From Epiperipatus broadwayi (lineage: Eukaryota > Onychophora > Udeonychophora > Euonychophora > Peripatidae), in the NCBI GenBank assembly GCA_028023455.1, contig JAQFVV010006475.1:310001-374000 (forward strand): DNA of 64,000 bases, in the 5' to 3' direction. Shown here one piece after another: positions 34,915 to 45,439 of the stretch. The translations under genes and the position numbers were made by a program. How positions within the stretch are numbered: position 1 is the stretch's first letter; every line of letters starts with the position of its first letter. Below the pieces are notes generated by a model. The model saw only the letters and a program-made list of their open reading frames with translations, did not search any database and had not been told where the DNA came from.

Positions 34915-37424
34915 TGAAACAGTAAGATTCGTATTCGAACCTTAAGTTTCACCTTTTTCTGTCGTCTCTCACTGACCGATCTATCCCGCCCAAATTTAAA
35001 CTTTTTGGTATCGAATTGTGTGTGTAGCAATATTAAAAATGTATAAATCTATGTAGAATTCAGCATAAACATGCACACATTTCGATTTCAAATTAAACGC
35101 AATAAATAGGGATAAAATAATATAATTTAGATTTCTTTTAGTTATATAATTTTGTATAATTTTAATCATTTATTTTGGATTATAAAGTTTGTATTTATTG
35201 CTTTGTTTAAATTTCGTTTAATAATAATTCTAAAAAAAAATCTGATGTAATATTTAATTAAAAGTTAAAATAATCTTATGTTTTCTTTTTGTCTTTGAAA
35301 TTTAAAAGCATCGATCAGTGATAGATAATAGATTAATTAAAGAAAAATTCCCCAAAATATAATTAATAAATGTAAAATGTAAACAATAGAATGGCATCTT
35401 TCTTTAATTAAAAACCAACAAAATGCATTGATTATCCTCAGGGCAGATTAAGTAGAACCTAAAAATACCTTAACAAAAATGTGAAAGATCAAGATAAAAA
35501 AAGAGGCCATCTTAGACTTTCTGGAGACATTCACTTAAACTTTAGCTTTGCTCTCGCTCACTGAGAGTCTCCAAAATATAAAATAATTTGTTCCTGCCAA
35601 GGTATGACCGAGTAAAGCACCTAGATTATTCTCCATTGGGAGATGGCCTATCGGATGCCGAACTTTCCATTGCCCATCATAAATTCACCATGAAGATCTG
35701 CTGCTTGAAATAAATGAGAAAGCTGCTGCTGCTATGAAAGTAAATGAAATATCTAAATACAAGAAAGAATTGCCACTCGTGAACTTTTTGCTGCTAAACT
35801 AATGGAATCAGAAAATTTCTTATAAAACAGGTACCTGTCTGTGTTCAAACTCTAGAGTATTCTAATAACATGCTATAGCTATTCTTCATATTACTTATCT
35901 AAATTATAAAACGTAAAAACTACCATATGTATAACTAAAACTGAATAATTAACTTAATGTGTAAATTTGTCTAATAATCTAGCTTACCTCATTCTATCTT
36001 TCTTGGGTGCATATTTCTAAAATCTACATTTTATCTATATTTATTATTTAATTATTGCATGCTAATAATTGTCTCAATGTTCAAAATTTAAATCTATGAT
36101 CGCTTGAAATAGTGAATGCTTGTCAGATTTCATTAACATTACTTTCATAAATAATTTAATTTTCATATAAACTGACATGCATTCAATGCTTCATTTATTG
36201 TAATGCAGGGGTCTACAACTTCGCAAATGGCTGGCATATTAATTGTAATCATTCCCAGTTTAAATGTTTTGTATATATTAAATCTTAATGAATAATTCCA
36301 TCAAATTACATTTCTTTGAGAGTCGCCAACGTTCTTTAGTAAATGTTGATAATGTAGGGCCGAGTCAGAAATCTATTTAAATCTCGTCATAATCGTTTAT
36401 ACAGTATACATGTGTTACATTTTAGAGACGCGATGACCCATTCCGCCATGAAATTTCCAGATTCTTCAGGGTTGAAATTAACCCCAGTTGTCCTACACAA
36501 GCGGACAATAAATGCTCCCGTAGGATTTGACCCGTCATGCAGCCAGCTGGCAAATTGCGACACGGACCGCTTGTCCCTGGTTATGCTTATGTGACACCTT
36601 ACTTTATCGGGCCGAGGCAGAGACCAGTCCAACATTCTTATAAACTCATTCATGGCATTGCAGTTTCGATATACTGCCATTCCATATCACCTTTCTAAAG
36701 CGTACCACGTGTTCCTTTACTTAATTTTATTATTCTATATATCACTCTGCCTCTGCATTATCTTCATAATTCACTCTCAAATAAATGTTTGCCCTTAGTT
36801 ACAAATAAATATTTTAATTAAATAAATATATGTCTGCCATTACTCTTATAACCCATACTTTAGACTCTTGCATTGCAAAGGTATAAATCCCTTCAGGCAT
36901 GCATTAGAAATACTTACTCGAGAATTTTAGGTAGCTAGATTACGCCCTCAAATAAATAATTTCTTTTGTAAACAAATAAATAATGTATTCTTTAAAATAT
37001 AATCATGTTGCAAATCCCGCTACTGAAGCTGTTAGTCCATAAAATATTATTAGTAAATGATCTTCTTAAAATGTGTTAATAAATAATTTTAAACTATACG
37101 TCTGCATTTACGTTTCATTTATTCGATACCCATTCTATATAATGTTTCCTCGTTTATGTAAATATGAATGTTTAATTAATATTAGTTTGATTATTGGTTA
37201 ACTCGAGAATAAAATCATGAGTCTCTTGCATATCCCTGACCACCGTGCCTAAGGAAATATGTACTAATGTCGCATCAGATGCGCTGTTTCATGGATTGCA
37301 TTGTGGAACCGATAAACTATGTTCGAACTCAGTACCACGGGTGGTTCGCTACTCGATGGTGCTGCTGTTCTGTATGGTGGTCGAATTCTGCACTATGTTT
37401 ATGAGTCACATGTTTTCTGTTACA
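34915..37424 (+). repeat. 3' LTR of the non-autonomous element
   Basis: This is the second 2.5 kb copy and ends ttctgttaca at 37424. Differences from the 5' copy are dominated by C/T and G/A changes at CpG sites, for example near 36443, 36490, 36568 and 36608. Confidence 0.95.
36387..36680 (-). other. Antisense open frame in the 3' LTR (longer copy)
   Basis: This is a 97-residue frame on the minus strand: VYRNCNAMNEFIRM near the start, RPDKVRCHISITRD, SWLHDGSNPTGAFIVRLCRT and FNPEESGNF toward the end. The 5' LTR has the same frame broken by 2 bp, so this copy is probably closer to the original reading. The local G+C is well above the flanks. I recognise no domain. It might be an exon or gene fragment captured by the LTR, a viral relic, or chance. 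Confidence 0.35.
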
Positions 37425-37428
37425 TTAT

Positions 37429-38074
37429 ATACCTGTGTCTATATATGTAATATAGGGTATATGAGCGCAGACTTTCAGATGATCCATCACTCTCCACTCT
37501 ATCTAATAACACTGATACAGTCAAGCACATATATGCTGAAAAGATAAATAATCACCAATATACGTATTTCAAGCTAAACCAGCAATCATCAGTTGGTCCA
37601 GATTATCATCTCCCACACATATATACTATAAGTGCTCAGATATATATTAAGATAGACAATCTTCATACTTTAATGGACAGGCTCCAATCTACTACACACT
37701 CCAACTCTTCAACCATCCATCCAATTGAAAATCTGATGGTGGAATGCTCGAAGGCCACCCTGAGTCTGAGATTCTTGTCACACCCATGTCGACCTAGGGT
37801 CAATCTGAACCCCACATGTACAGGACATAATCCATTAAATACATATGCAAGGATGGGCAGACATCTCTACAATGTAATAACTGAAACACAGGCTTATTAT
37901 ATACCTGTGTCTATATATGTAATATAGGGTATATGAGCACAGACTTTCAGATGATCCATCACTCTCCACTCTATCTAATAACTCTGATACACTCAAGCAC
38001 ATATATGCTGAAAAGTTAAATAATCACCAATATAGTATTTCAAGCTAAATCAGCAATCATCAGTTAGTCCAGAT
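37429..38074 (-). mobile_element. Tandem 472-bp hammerhead-bearing repeat (retrozyme-like)
   Basis: The unit beginning acctgtgtctatatatgtaa at 37431 repeats at 37903, giving a 472-bp period: one full unit and the first 170 bp of another. A fragment of a preceding copy is preserved at 30445-30469. On the minus strand each copy contains a hammerhead ribozyme core (37548-37606 and 38020-38077). Small non-coding tandem repeats with one hammerhead per unit are the hallmark of animal retrozymes, which are mobilised as self-cleaved circular RNAs using Penelope-like machinery. The frame at 37673-37927 is probably incidental. Confidence 0.65.
37548..37606 (-). ncRNA. Hammerhead ribozyme, tandem copy 1
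   Basis: Read on the minus strand: outer stem I ATAATC pairs with GATTAT and inner stem I CCAA with TTGG, separated by an internal loop. Then come the invariant CTGATGA (37586-37592), a stem II of GCT/AGC closed by a GGTTT loop with two U-U mismatches at its base, and the invariant GAAA (37567-37570). A minimal stem III (A-U, U-A, loop ACGU) is followed by a UA cleavage dinucleotide next to TTGG. All conserved core bases are present. The weak stem II and the AUA cleavage triplet suggest modest activity. Confidence 0.75.
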
Positions 38075-38119
38075 TATCAGTGTTATTAGATAGAGTGGAG
38101 AGTGATGGATCATCTGAAA
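37945..38119. repeat. Inverted repeat, 45-bp arms, around ribozyme copy 2
   Basis: 37945-37989 (from tttcagatgatccatcactc) is complementary to 38075-38119 with one mismatch; the 85-nt loop contains ribozyme 2. The right arm matches the first unit's version of the sequence (ataacactgata), so it is an inverted scrap of another unit joined at 38075. Confidence 0.9.
38020..38077 (-). ncRNA. Hammerhead ribozyme, tandem copy 2
   Basis: Same architecture as the copy 471 bp upstream: CTGATGA at 38057-38063 and GAAA at 38038-38041, with outer stem I ATAATC/GATTAT. Inner stem I is CTAA/TTGG, where the C-to-U change still pairs as a G-U wobble. The stem III loop is ACU, one base shorter. Substitutions fall in loops or keep pairing, as expected for a structured RNA. 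Confidence 0.75.
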
Positions 38120-39665
38120 TAAAAAAGAAACAAAAAATCATTCTTCTTTCTTGTCCTGCATTTGACCGAAGAAGTCAAGTTTTATTAGAATAATTATTTT
38201 AATATTTTTCTGCAAAGTGTACATTTCTTTTTAAAGCAGCATCTCAACAAATATTAATGGTTTTTTAATTAATTCGTCATTTAGAAAAAAATAGAGGAAC
38301 TGAATAGAACTTTCTTATTCTAATTCAAGATTCAGATAAGTCAAAATAATTTATCAATTGAAATTTTAAAAAAGAAAGTATTATGATTTTTATTTAAAAG
38401 AAACTAAAAAAGAAATAAGAACAGTTGATTTAATTTAAAGTTTGTATATAGCCAATATTACAAATAGTAAAGAGCTTTATTCTGTGTATAAATATATTTT
38501 ATTAAATGCAAACTGCATATATATATATAATTAAAATATGAGATACATTGACTAGAAAGCTTAATTGTCATTGGGATGAAACATTTTTTTATCCACTATG
38601 GCCATATGAGTATTAATATTTAATACTCTATAATTTAAGTGCCTGAGAAGTTGCATTTACACAAAATGAAAATCTACTTGAGGAGCAACACAAAACTACT
38701 TACCACCAACTTAAATAAATTCAGGATATGCTATCTAAAATTAATCAGGAGTTCTTTAATATCTATAATAAAAAATTCATCAACCATAAGAACTTTGTGT
38801 AAAGAGGATTCTGAAAAATAATTATGCTTAACATATCGATTCATAAAAGGTTGTAAAATTATGTTTTATTTTCTGTTGTATAAATCTGTATTTTTGTTTT
38901 TATTTCTTATCTCATCTTATATTTGGGAAAGTGCTATTTCTAGTTCAACAGAGAATAGTTCAACATAAGAAAATGTCAAGAGAGTAGGGGAGGGGAAAGG
39001 CTGAAAAGTCTTTTTTTAATAAAATCTATGTGATTTATTTTCTACCAAGAGATTTAGTTATCAACTATGCATATAAAATTAAGTGGTTCGCTAGAATACT
39101 TAACAGTATGAGTTTCTTTTTAAAGTCACTGAAATAATCATTGCCACAACATGACATGACTATTTATTATATATGTGTTACTAATAGTATTCTTAAGATA
39201 TAATGAGTAAATGATTAACACTTTTAAAATAATATTCTTTATCATTTTCTATCATATTATGTGTTGTTTTATTATTAAACTTTTTCACAATTAAAATTGC
39301 ATACTATATCTGAGATTGCATTTAAATTTACATAGGTGTTAGCAATCTCACTTTTAATTAATTTTTTTTTATTATCTTGGATATATATATATGTGTCTAT
39401 ATTATGGGTGTCTATCGTGGGAAGTAAGGGTGATTAGTTTTAAATTGTTTAAGTAAAGAAATGATAGATATTCATCATAGACATGAAAACTATAAATACA
39501 TAGGGAGATATCCAAGTAATTTATGGGCATTTGTAAATATTTTCCTTTATTGAAATTTTTATATTTTAAATTGATTGGGAATGTATTTCATGTTTGAATA
39601 TAAATATTTGTTTGTAAATAAATATTATGCAGTTTTGTTAATTAACAAGATCTATGTAGTTTTGT
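38120..39665. other. AT-rich sequence, no recognisable gene
   Basis: A 60-residue plus frame at 38639-38821 has no family resemblance. No repeat with another part of the window was noticed. Confidence 0.45.
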
Positions 39666-39667
39666 TG

Positions 39668-39738
39668 ATCCAGCATTTACAATCAGTTCAGCATTTACAT
39701 TTAGTCCAGCATTTACATTCAATCCAGCATTTACATAC
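39668..39738. repeat. 18-bp tandem repeat x 4
   Basis: cagcatttaca recurs at 39671, 39689, 39707 and 39725, with variable 7-bp linkers. Confidence 0.9.
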
Positions 39739-41149
39739 CATCCTATGACCAATATTTTTACACATGCACACCTCCACATTATTGTTTGATAAGCATGTGA
39801 GAGAATATTAAATAAAGGTTATTTCTTTCTAATAGATAGCATGTATTATTTTAGTTGTTGATTAACAGTTTGATAGATACATACCTGTTAAGAAAGTCGA
39901 ATGCGAATTCTTCCTGAGTTCGAATATCTGACACAATGGTTTTGGAAAAGAGTGGTGAAATGTGAGATGAACTGATTCGAATTACATGTGGCTTTGATGG
40001 ATAATGCTTAGGCTAGTCTATTAAAGATAGATGTAATCATGAGTCAGGTATTTCATCGTGCTATCTCTAGCATCCTACATGAAGACCCTAGGTCCGACAG
40101 TAGTTAGATGCAAGTTTGCTCTTTCTCCTATATATGTAAATGGACTGGACTGTTGCATTTGGCACTATCAACTTTAGGATATGAAAGATAGGTGTACTAA
40201 CTTCTAGACTGGATGTAAGATAATTATATGTAGTAGTCAAACCAGCTGATTGATGAAGTTGATTTGTGTGTTCAAATGTATTTGTGGACCGGCACATCCC
40301 GGTATATGTGAGCATACCATTACAATATATACATATATAATGCATTTCACATCTAAATGGATAAGATGCACTAATAGGTTATATTTATGTTCTGAGTATG
40401 TGTAGAAATTCACCACACATACAGGAGCTTATTAATAGACTGTAGAGATTTTTAATGAAATTTTTAATTGTTTTCTACTATTTATTCATTTTCTATTTTG
40501 TTATTGTTATTAAATAAGTTTAATTTGTTACACAAAATTGTACTTAAATTTATTTAAATTACCATGTCTTCTCAACTAGTATTAAGAAAGTAATACCTTT
40601 GGGGTATAGCAAGTATCACTTGAAATCTGTCTATAAATTGCTTCATAGGAACTTTTATTTAAGATTTTTTTTAAAAAAAAGAAATAAGTTAAAATAATTA
40701 AAAGTTTCAAAAGCTTTGGATAAATCAAAAATATTGTATTACTGTCCAGATTCTGACACATAAATTTACTCTAAGCCAAGGACATTCTAACTTGTGTTCT
40801 TCAATTATTTTCTACTATATACATCCAATCACACTACAAACATAATACATGGAGTTATATTATTACTGTGGAAGAGAGCAAAGGAAGTTTGTTCATAGAA
40901 TAAACTCTCATGAAGACAGTGTATCTGCTGGCTGTCATCAAGAAAACCTTTAATAGATAACAAAGAGACACCAAGAAGGAAAACAATTATGGATGCTGTA
41001 GTGTCTCTATACATACATACTAGGAAATGCAGATAAAGTAAATCTGCAATTAATATAATATTAGAATAGCTTTCCAAAGCCATATCACACTTCAATGAAT
41101 TCTAACTTCTACAGAGCCTAAACTTGAAATGCTGAAAAACAATAACTTT
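39739..41149. other. No confident feature; moderately less AT-rich at 39880-40420
   Basis: The 39880-40420 stretch has more balanced composition and an 85-residue minus-strand frame (40088-40345). I see no known motif. It could be an unrecognised repeat or a non-coding mobile element. Confidence 0.4.
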
Positions 41150-41170
41150 ATCTCTAAGTATATGAATGTA

Positions 41171-41435
41171 GGAAGAAAATATCTTGGTGAGACCAGTTGC
41201 TCTGTTGAACAGCAACTAAAAGAACACAAACTAATGATTAGAAAATAAAAAACAGATGTGTCTATAATAGCAGACCATATATATACTAATGAATATAGAT
41301 TGAGAAAATACAAAAAATATTGGATAGAAAGGAAAAGGTGAAAAAAAAATTCAAAGAAGCTGCTCATATGACAATAGCATATAATTCTATAAGTGAACCC
41401 AGTGTGGCAATACATAATGTCTGGAAGCCTTTAAC
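41171..41435 (+). pseudogene. Penelope-like GIY-YIG endonuclease fragment
   Basis: The plus strand reads GRKYLGETSCSVEQQLKEHK, the GIY-YIG core pattern (Y-x-G-E-T then R/L-x-EH). After a stop at 41246 it continues with ADHIYTNEYRL and EPSVAIHNVWKPL in shifted frames. The spacing matches the C-terminal endonuclease of Penelope-like elements, which nicks DNA to prime reverse transcription. No RT was found upstream, so this is a short relic. Confidence 0.7.
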
Positions 41436-42521
41436 CTCGCTCTTAGAAAAAAATATTTTTTTTTAAAAAAAAAGAAAAACGGAGGAATCAGGATTTGAAC
41501 CAACCCTCATAGATAAGTATATGAAATTTCTGCCAACTGTTGCCTTAAAATTTCATATCCAAGAATAGAGGAGTAAGTTTGATTCTTATGCCAGTATTAT
41601 CACTAGTCAAAACAACAACACGTGAAGAAAAGCAGACAATAATACCAGTTGACATGTACTTATATTCTCTATTTGTATGTTATTACTAACAGTTGTTTGT
41701 ATTTGAAAAGTTTAACATTTTCTAGACATTCAACATTTAATGATAGATGAGGGAAGTAGTCCAACATATTATCACATTCCTCTTTCAAAGTTGTATTTTA
41801 TGTGTAATATATCATTTGTGAGTATTTTCCAGGAAAGAAGTATTGAATGAATATTTTATACTAATATCTTAAATATTTCCATTTAAAATATTGGCATTGC
41901 AGAGCAAAATACTTCTATTTTACATCTATGCTTTGCTTTACATATAAGAAAAATGCACACACCCACTCAGAGTACTAACATGACAAGCACATTCCATAAG
42001 ATATTGATGTTGTATGTGCTATGTTTAATAATGGAACTAAATTATTCTTTAATTACTGCCATCTCTATTTCTAATGTCATCTTTAATATAATGCTAAACT
42101 ACATTCTTCATTAATCAAATCAAATGTTTAGATGATAATAATGTCTGCCTATTTCAACAAAATTTAATTTAATTTGGAGGTAATGGCAAATCATATTTTA
42201 TCTCTAATCATTCAGTTGCATGTATATGTGCCATCAAAATGGGTTTTTTTAGTGTAAATTCACAATTATGTTCTTGGAATTTAATTTTTTTTTAAAAAAA
42301 CTAAAAGAAAGCATTTAATCAAATATAAATTAACAACAAAATTTTTTTCCAATTATCTTGTGATTACCATAAATAAAATTAACATATCTTTTTTGTATTG
42401 AGTTCTTTTATAGTTAAAACAGGCAAAACTCTCCATACAGTAGTGCCACTCAGTACTAACCAGAGTAATCAATGGATGCCAGAAGGCTTGTGCATAAAAT
42501 CCCCAACTAGTGCTTACTCAT

Positions 42522-42576
42522 CCAATATCCCCAGACTAGTTTCTGGCTTATGGCCCTCATCAGTGGGGAGCATTGG
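42522..42576 (-). ncRNA. Hammerhead ribozyme of Penelope-like type
   Basis: On the minus strand: stem I CCAAT and CCCCA pair with ATTGG and TGGGG around a small internal loop (GCT/AT). Next is the core CTGATGA (plus 42557-42563), then stem II GGC/GCC with a CATAA loop and one G-A mismatch at its base. GAAA follows (plus 42540-42543), then a one-pair stem III C(TA)G and the classic GUC cleavage triplet (plus 42534-42536). Every invariant core base is present. The extremely short stem III is the signature of hammerheads in Penelope-like elements. A partial second copy of the 3' half (ctagttggggat on the minus strand) lies just downstream, near 42500. Confidence 0.85.
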
Positions 42577-42954
42577 ATATGAGAGCACTGCACCTAGATC
42601 TTAGGATTTAATGCAACTCTCCAGCAGCCATCTTTTATCTCTACTTAACTACAAAACTATGAGAATAAGGAATAGTGATCATGTGATGTTTAGTGGTTTA
42701 ACACCATTTCTATCTAATAGGATAGTGGTGGCTATGGTTGTTAAAGAGCCAAAGACACCAATATGTATGGTACTGAACTGGGTTCAGACCCATATGACTA
42801 TATAAGCTATTGAGCTTAGATTGAAAATATTATTGTGTTTTCAATTTTATTCTCATAGTTTTGTAGTTAAGTAGAGATAAAAGGTGGCTTCTGGAAGGTT
42901 GCATTAGATCCTAAGATCTAGGTGCAGTGCTCTCAGATCCAAAGCTCCTCACTG
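42561..42954. repeat. Inverted repeat, 107-bp arms, of PLE terminal-repeat type
   Basis: 42561-42667 is complementary to 42847-42954 with about ten mismatches, separated by a 179-bp spacer. The left arm carries the 5' half of the hammerhead of 42522-42576. The right arm, on the plus strand, carries the equivalent stem I and the first bases of the core (actgat at 42951-42956) and then stops. PLEs characteristically end in pseudo-LTRs that may be inverted and that hold the ribozyme. Confidence 0.8.
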
Positions 42955-42956
42955 AT
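42939..42956 (+). ncRNA. Truncated hammerhead (5' half only)
   Basis: The plus strand reads ccaaagctcctcactgat, the same stem I and core start as the intact ribozyme on the other arm, then unrelated AT-rich sequence. The catalytic core is incomplete, so it is inactive. Confidence 0.6.
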
Positions 42957-43164
42957 ATTTAATTCTAAATAATTTCACTTAAGTAGTATCAGCACAGTGA
43001 GAAACAATTATGTGGAAAAACACAAAAAAAAATATTAATTGTGATTTACTTATCATTTTTTGATCATTTTGATTTGTGTTTGTGCAGTAAAAGCATAAAT
43101 TTTTTTTTAACGATATGAAAATTTTTTACAGATTTTTTTTTTAAAGTTTACAACTGTTTAGGTT

Positions 43165-44075
43165 TTCAATTGGAATTATGGCAGCAGCTAATACCACTAA
43201 ACAAACAAATAATATATTCAATTATGGATCAAGGAACTGTTGCAATCATTAAGATGTACTACCTTTAACAATTGATACAGCATCTTACCAACACTTTGGA
43301 TGAAGATGCCAATAAGACATTTCAACAATTCCAGGAGGTAAATATAAAACCTGCTGATGATTTTATAAGCAATCTATGAACCAAGCAAGGTCTGAAGTCC
43401 AAAAGGAATCTACTTCATGCATATGATAAATTATATTTGATTTCAACCAAAAAACCAAGATTTACATGTGTTGATGATAACATCGAAAAACTTTTGAAAT
43501 CACACACAGAAGAATTAACTAATGTGGAATCAATACAACTGATGAAGAAGAAAAAGATAATAAAAAATAAATCAACAGGTCTGGAAGAAAAATCTGGACA
43601 TCAAGAAACTGAAGGGATTTATTTCACATCAGGAAGTCATGAACAGCATTTTGATGAATTTGATCCCACATCAAATACAATTAAATTTTAAAATGCTTCA
43701 AGTCAAATAATAGATCTTGTAAGATATAGAAGAATTAACTAATGAGGAATTAATACAACTGATGAAGAAGAAAAAGATAATGAAAAAAGAAATCAACAGG
43801 TTGGAAGAAAAATCTTAACATCAAGTAACTGAAGGAATTTATTTCACATCAGAAAGTCATGAACAGCATTTTGATGAATTTGATCCCACATTGAATGCAA
43901 CATTAAATTTTAAAATGCTTCAAGTCAAATAATAGATCTTGTAAGATATTGTATGAAAAGAAAACCAAAGAAGCCCCTCAACTATCCATTTAAATTTTTT
44001 CTCCAGAGATCCTCAGTCATCAACATTTTGTATCTCCTTCAAAAAAACACATTCATCAAAGGATTTAAAAGACAA
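43165..44075 (+). pseudogene. pogo/Tigger-type DDE transposase remnant
   Basis: Across three frames the plus strand shows the signature C-terminal half of pogo-superfamily transposases: ANTT-like residues, then IMDQGTVAIIKMYYL (ATG 43224), matching the family's Q-P-MDQG-I-x-x-F-K-x-YY motif. VDDNIEKLLKSHTEELTN at 43458-43511 matches the conserved D-D-I-x-x-L-x-x-H-x-x-ELT motif. A Pro/Lys-rich tail with a closing FF motif lies near 43985. Stops and frameshifts abound. A 220-bp direct duplication (43508-43727 and 43728-43947) lies inside the remnant. No terminal inverted repeats were located. Confidence 0.75.
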
Positions 44076-44657
44076 CAAATGGACCTTAGAATGAGCAACT
44101 GATAAAATTACTTAGAAAACTTGATAATGAATGTTTCATTAATAGATTATAGGAAAGAACAACTTTAAACTAAGTGTTTTTACATAGATCTAAGTTGCAT
44201 TATCACACGTACATACGTATTTTAAGTGCATACTACACACATAGCTATTTACACAAGCATATAATGTGCATTAATAGTTTTTTTTAATTATTGTATATAC
44301 AAGTTAAGTTTGTTAACTGTGTAATTTTTATTTGGAATAATTAGCCAAATTTTTCATCATAGAAAATCATTATAAATTGCTTTTTTATGTGATATTCTTA
44401 CTTTATGATGAATTTTGGGGAACCAATATTTTTTGCTCAGTAGAGTAATGGTGTATATGAAATTGCTAGTATAGGCATGTATTTATATTGACTCAATGTC
44501 CTTTAATTTCACAATCGTTCACAACATTCACAATTGAGGCAAAGTTCTACTCCAATATTTTATAACTTATGCAATAATTTTTAATAATTTTATCCCAGCA
44601 AAGAAATGAATGGAATAATCATGCCGTTTACTTTTCTATATATAATTACTTGCCTCT
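44076..44657. other. AT-rich sequence without feature
   Basis: Probably the distal part or flank of the pogo remnant. No terminal repeat was identified. Confidence 0.4.
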
Positions 44658-44845
44658 CTTATTTTGCCTTGTTGTTGTTAATTTTATATATAAGATGATA
44701 TGTATGTACATATATATATTTAATGAATACAATGTTAATCGTTTTGTTTTGTTAATTTTGCCTTGTTGTTGTTAATTTTATATATAAGATGATATGTGTG
44801 TAGATATATATTTAATGAATACAATGTTAATCTTTTTTTTTTTGT
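44658..44845. repeat. 94-bp tandem duplication
   Basis: The block with gccttgttgttgttaatttt at 44666 and 44760 is repeated with small changes, and a partial third copy fades out by about 44900. Confidence 0.85.
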
Positions 44846-45439
44846 TAATTTTACATACAATATGTGTACTGTATATATATCGATATATTCAATGATGAGT
44901 GAAATTAAACATTTTTTTTTTGTTTACTTAACTTCATTTTATCTTAAACAAACGTTATTATTATTGGTTTTCTTTATTGAACTTTTAGATAATAATAGTA
45001 ATTAACTTGAATTGATTATGAGAGAACTCTTGTATGGCATGCATCTCTCTTAAACTGGAGATTTGTTCTATTTTTAAATATTAATAACAAACGTCTTTAT
45101 AAATATGCATTGAATTTTCTATGTGACTCATAGAGAATAGAGAAGCAAATTTCTAAAAATAAAAGCTCTTTTTAAGATTAAAATTAATATAGTTTAGAGT
45201 GTAAACATATATGGCCAGTGAATTTATCATTAGGTACAGAAATTAATATACACATATATTGTTACAAACATGACCTTGATTTTAGTGTAGTACAGGTATA
45301 AATAAATTGCCAGTAATCTAAACCCTACTAATTCAAACACTGCTATTATCTGAATAAAATCATAATACATTGATTTGATTTATTGTTTTAATTACTGCTA
45401 TATAAAAATTTACAGATACTTTAGACCATTCGTCAAAAT
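44846..45439. other. AT-rich sequence without feature
   Basis: The frame at 44796-45005 is a low-complexity by-product of the tandem repeat. Nothing else is recognisable. Confidence 0.4.

Larger units (their letters stand above)
30470..37424 (+). mobile_element. Non-autonomous gypsy-type LTR element, plus strand
   Basis: The LTRs 30470-32980 (2511 bp) and 34915-37424 (2510 bp) start TGAAACAGTAAG and end TGTTACA. They are flanked by the 4-bp target duplication TTAT (30466-30469 and 37425-37428). The uninterrupted target is preserved nearby at 37891-37907 with a single TTAT at this point. The internal region is only 1.93 kb and carries a single short gene (33644-34432) that joins a Gag-like start to an integrase tail. 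Protease, RT, RNase H and the integrase core are all missing, so any mobility must use proteins supplied by a relative such as the 10.5-26.9 kb element. The LTR copies are alike apart from mostly CpG-type changes. Confidence 0.92.

Noticed and set aside
37673-37927. 84-residue plus-strand frame in the hammerhead repeat as a gene
   Set aside because: It lies within a non-coding tandem unit, lacks any known motif and is antisense to the ribozymes.
41484-41516. tRNA-like B-box on the minus strand (complement of ggatttgaacc), possible SINE
   Set aside because: There is only one box, with a mismatch, and no A box or cloverleaf could be built; insufficient for a SINE call.
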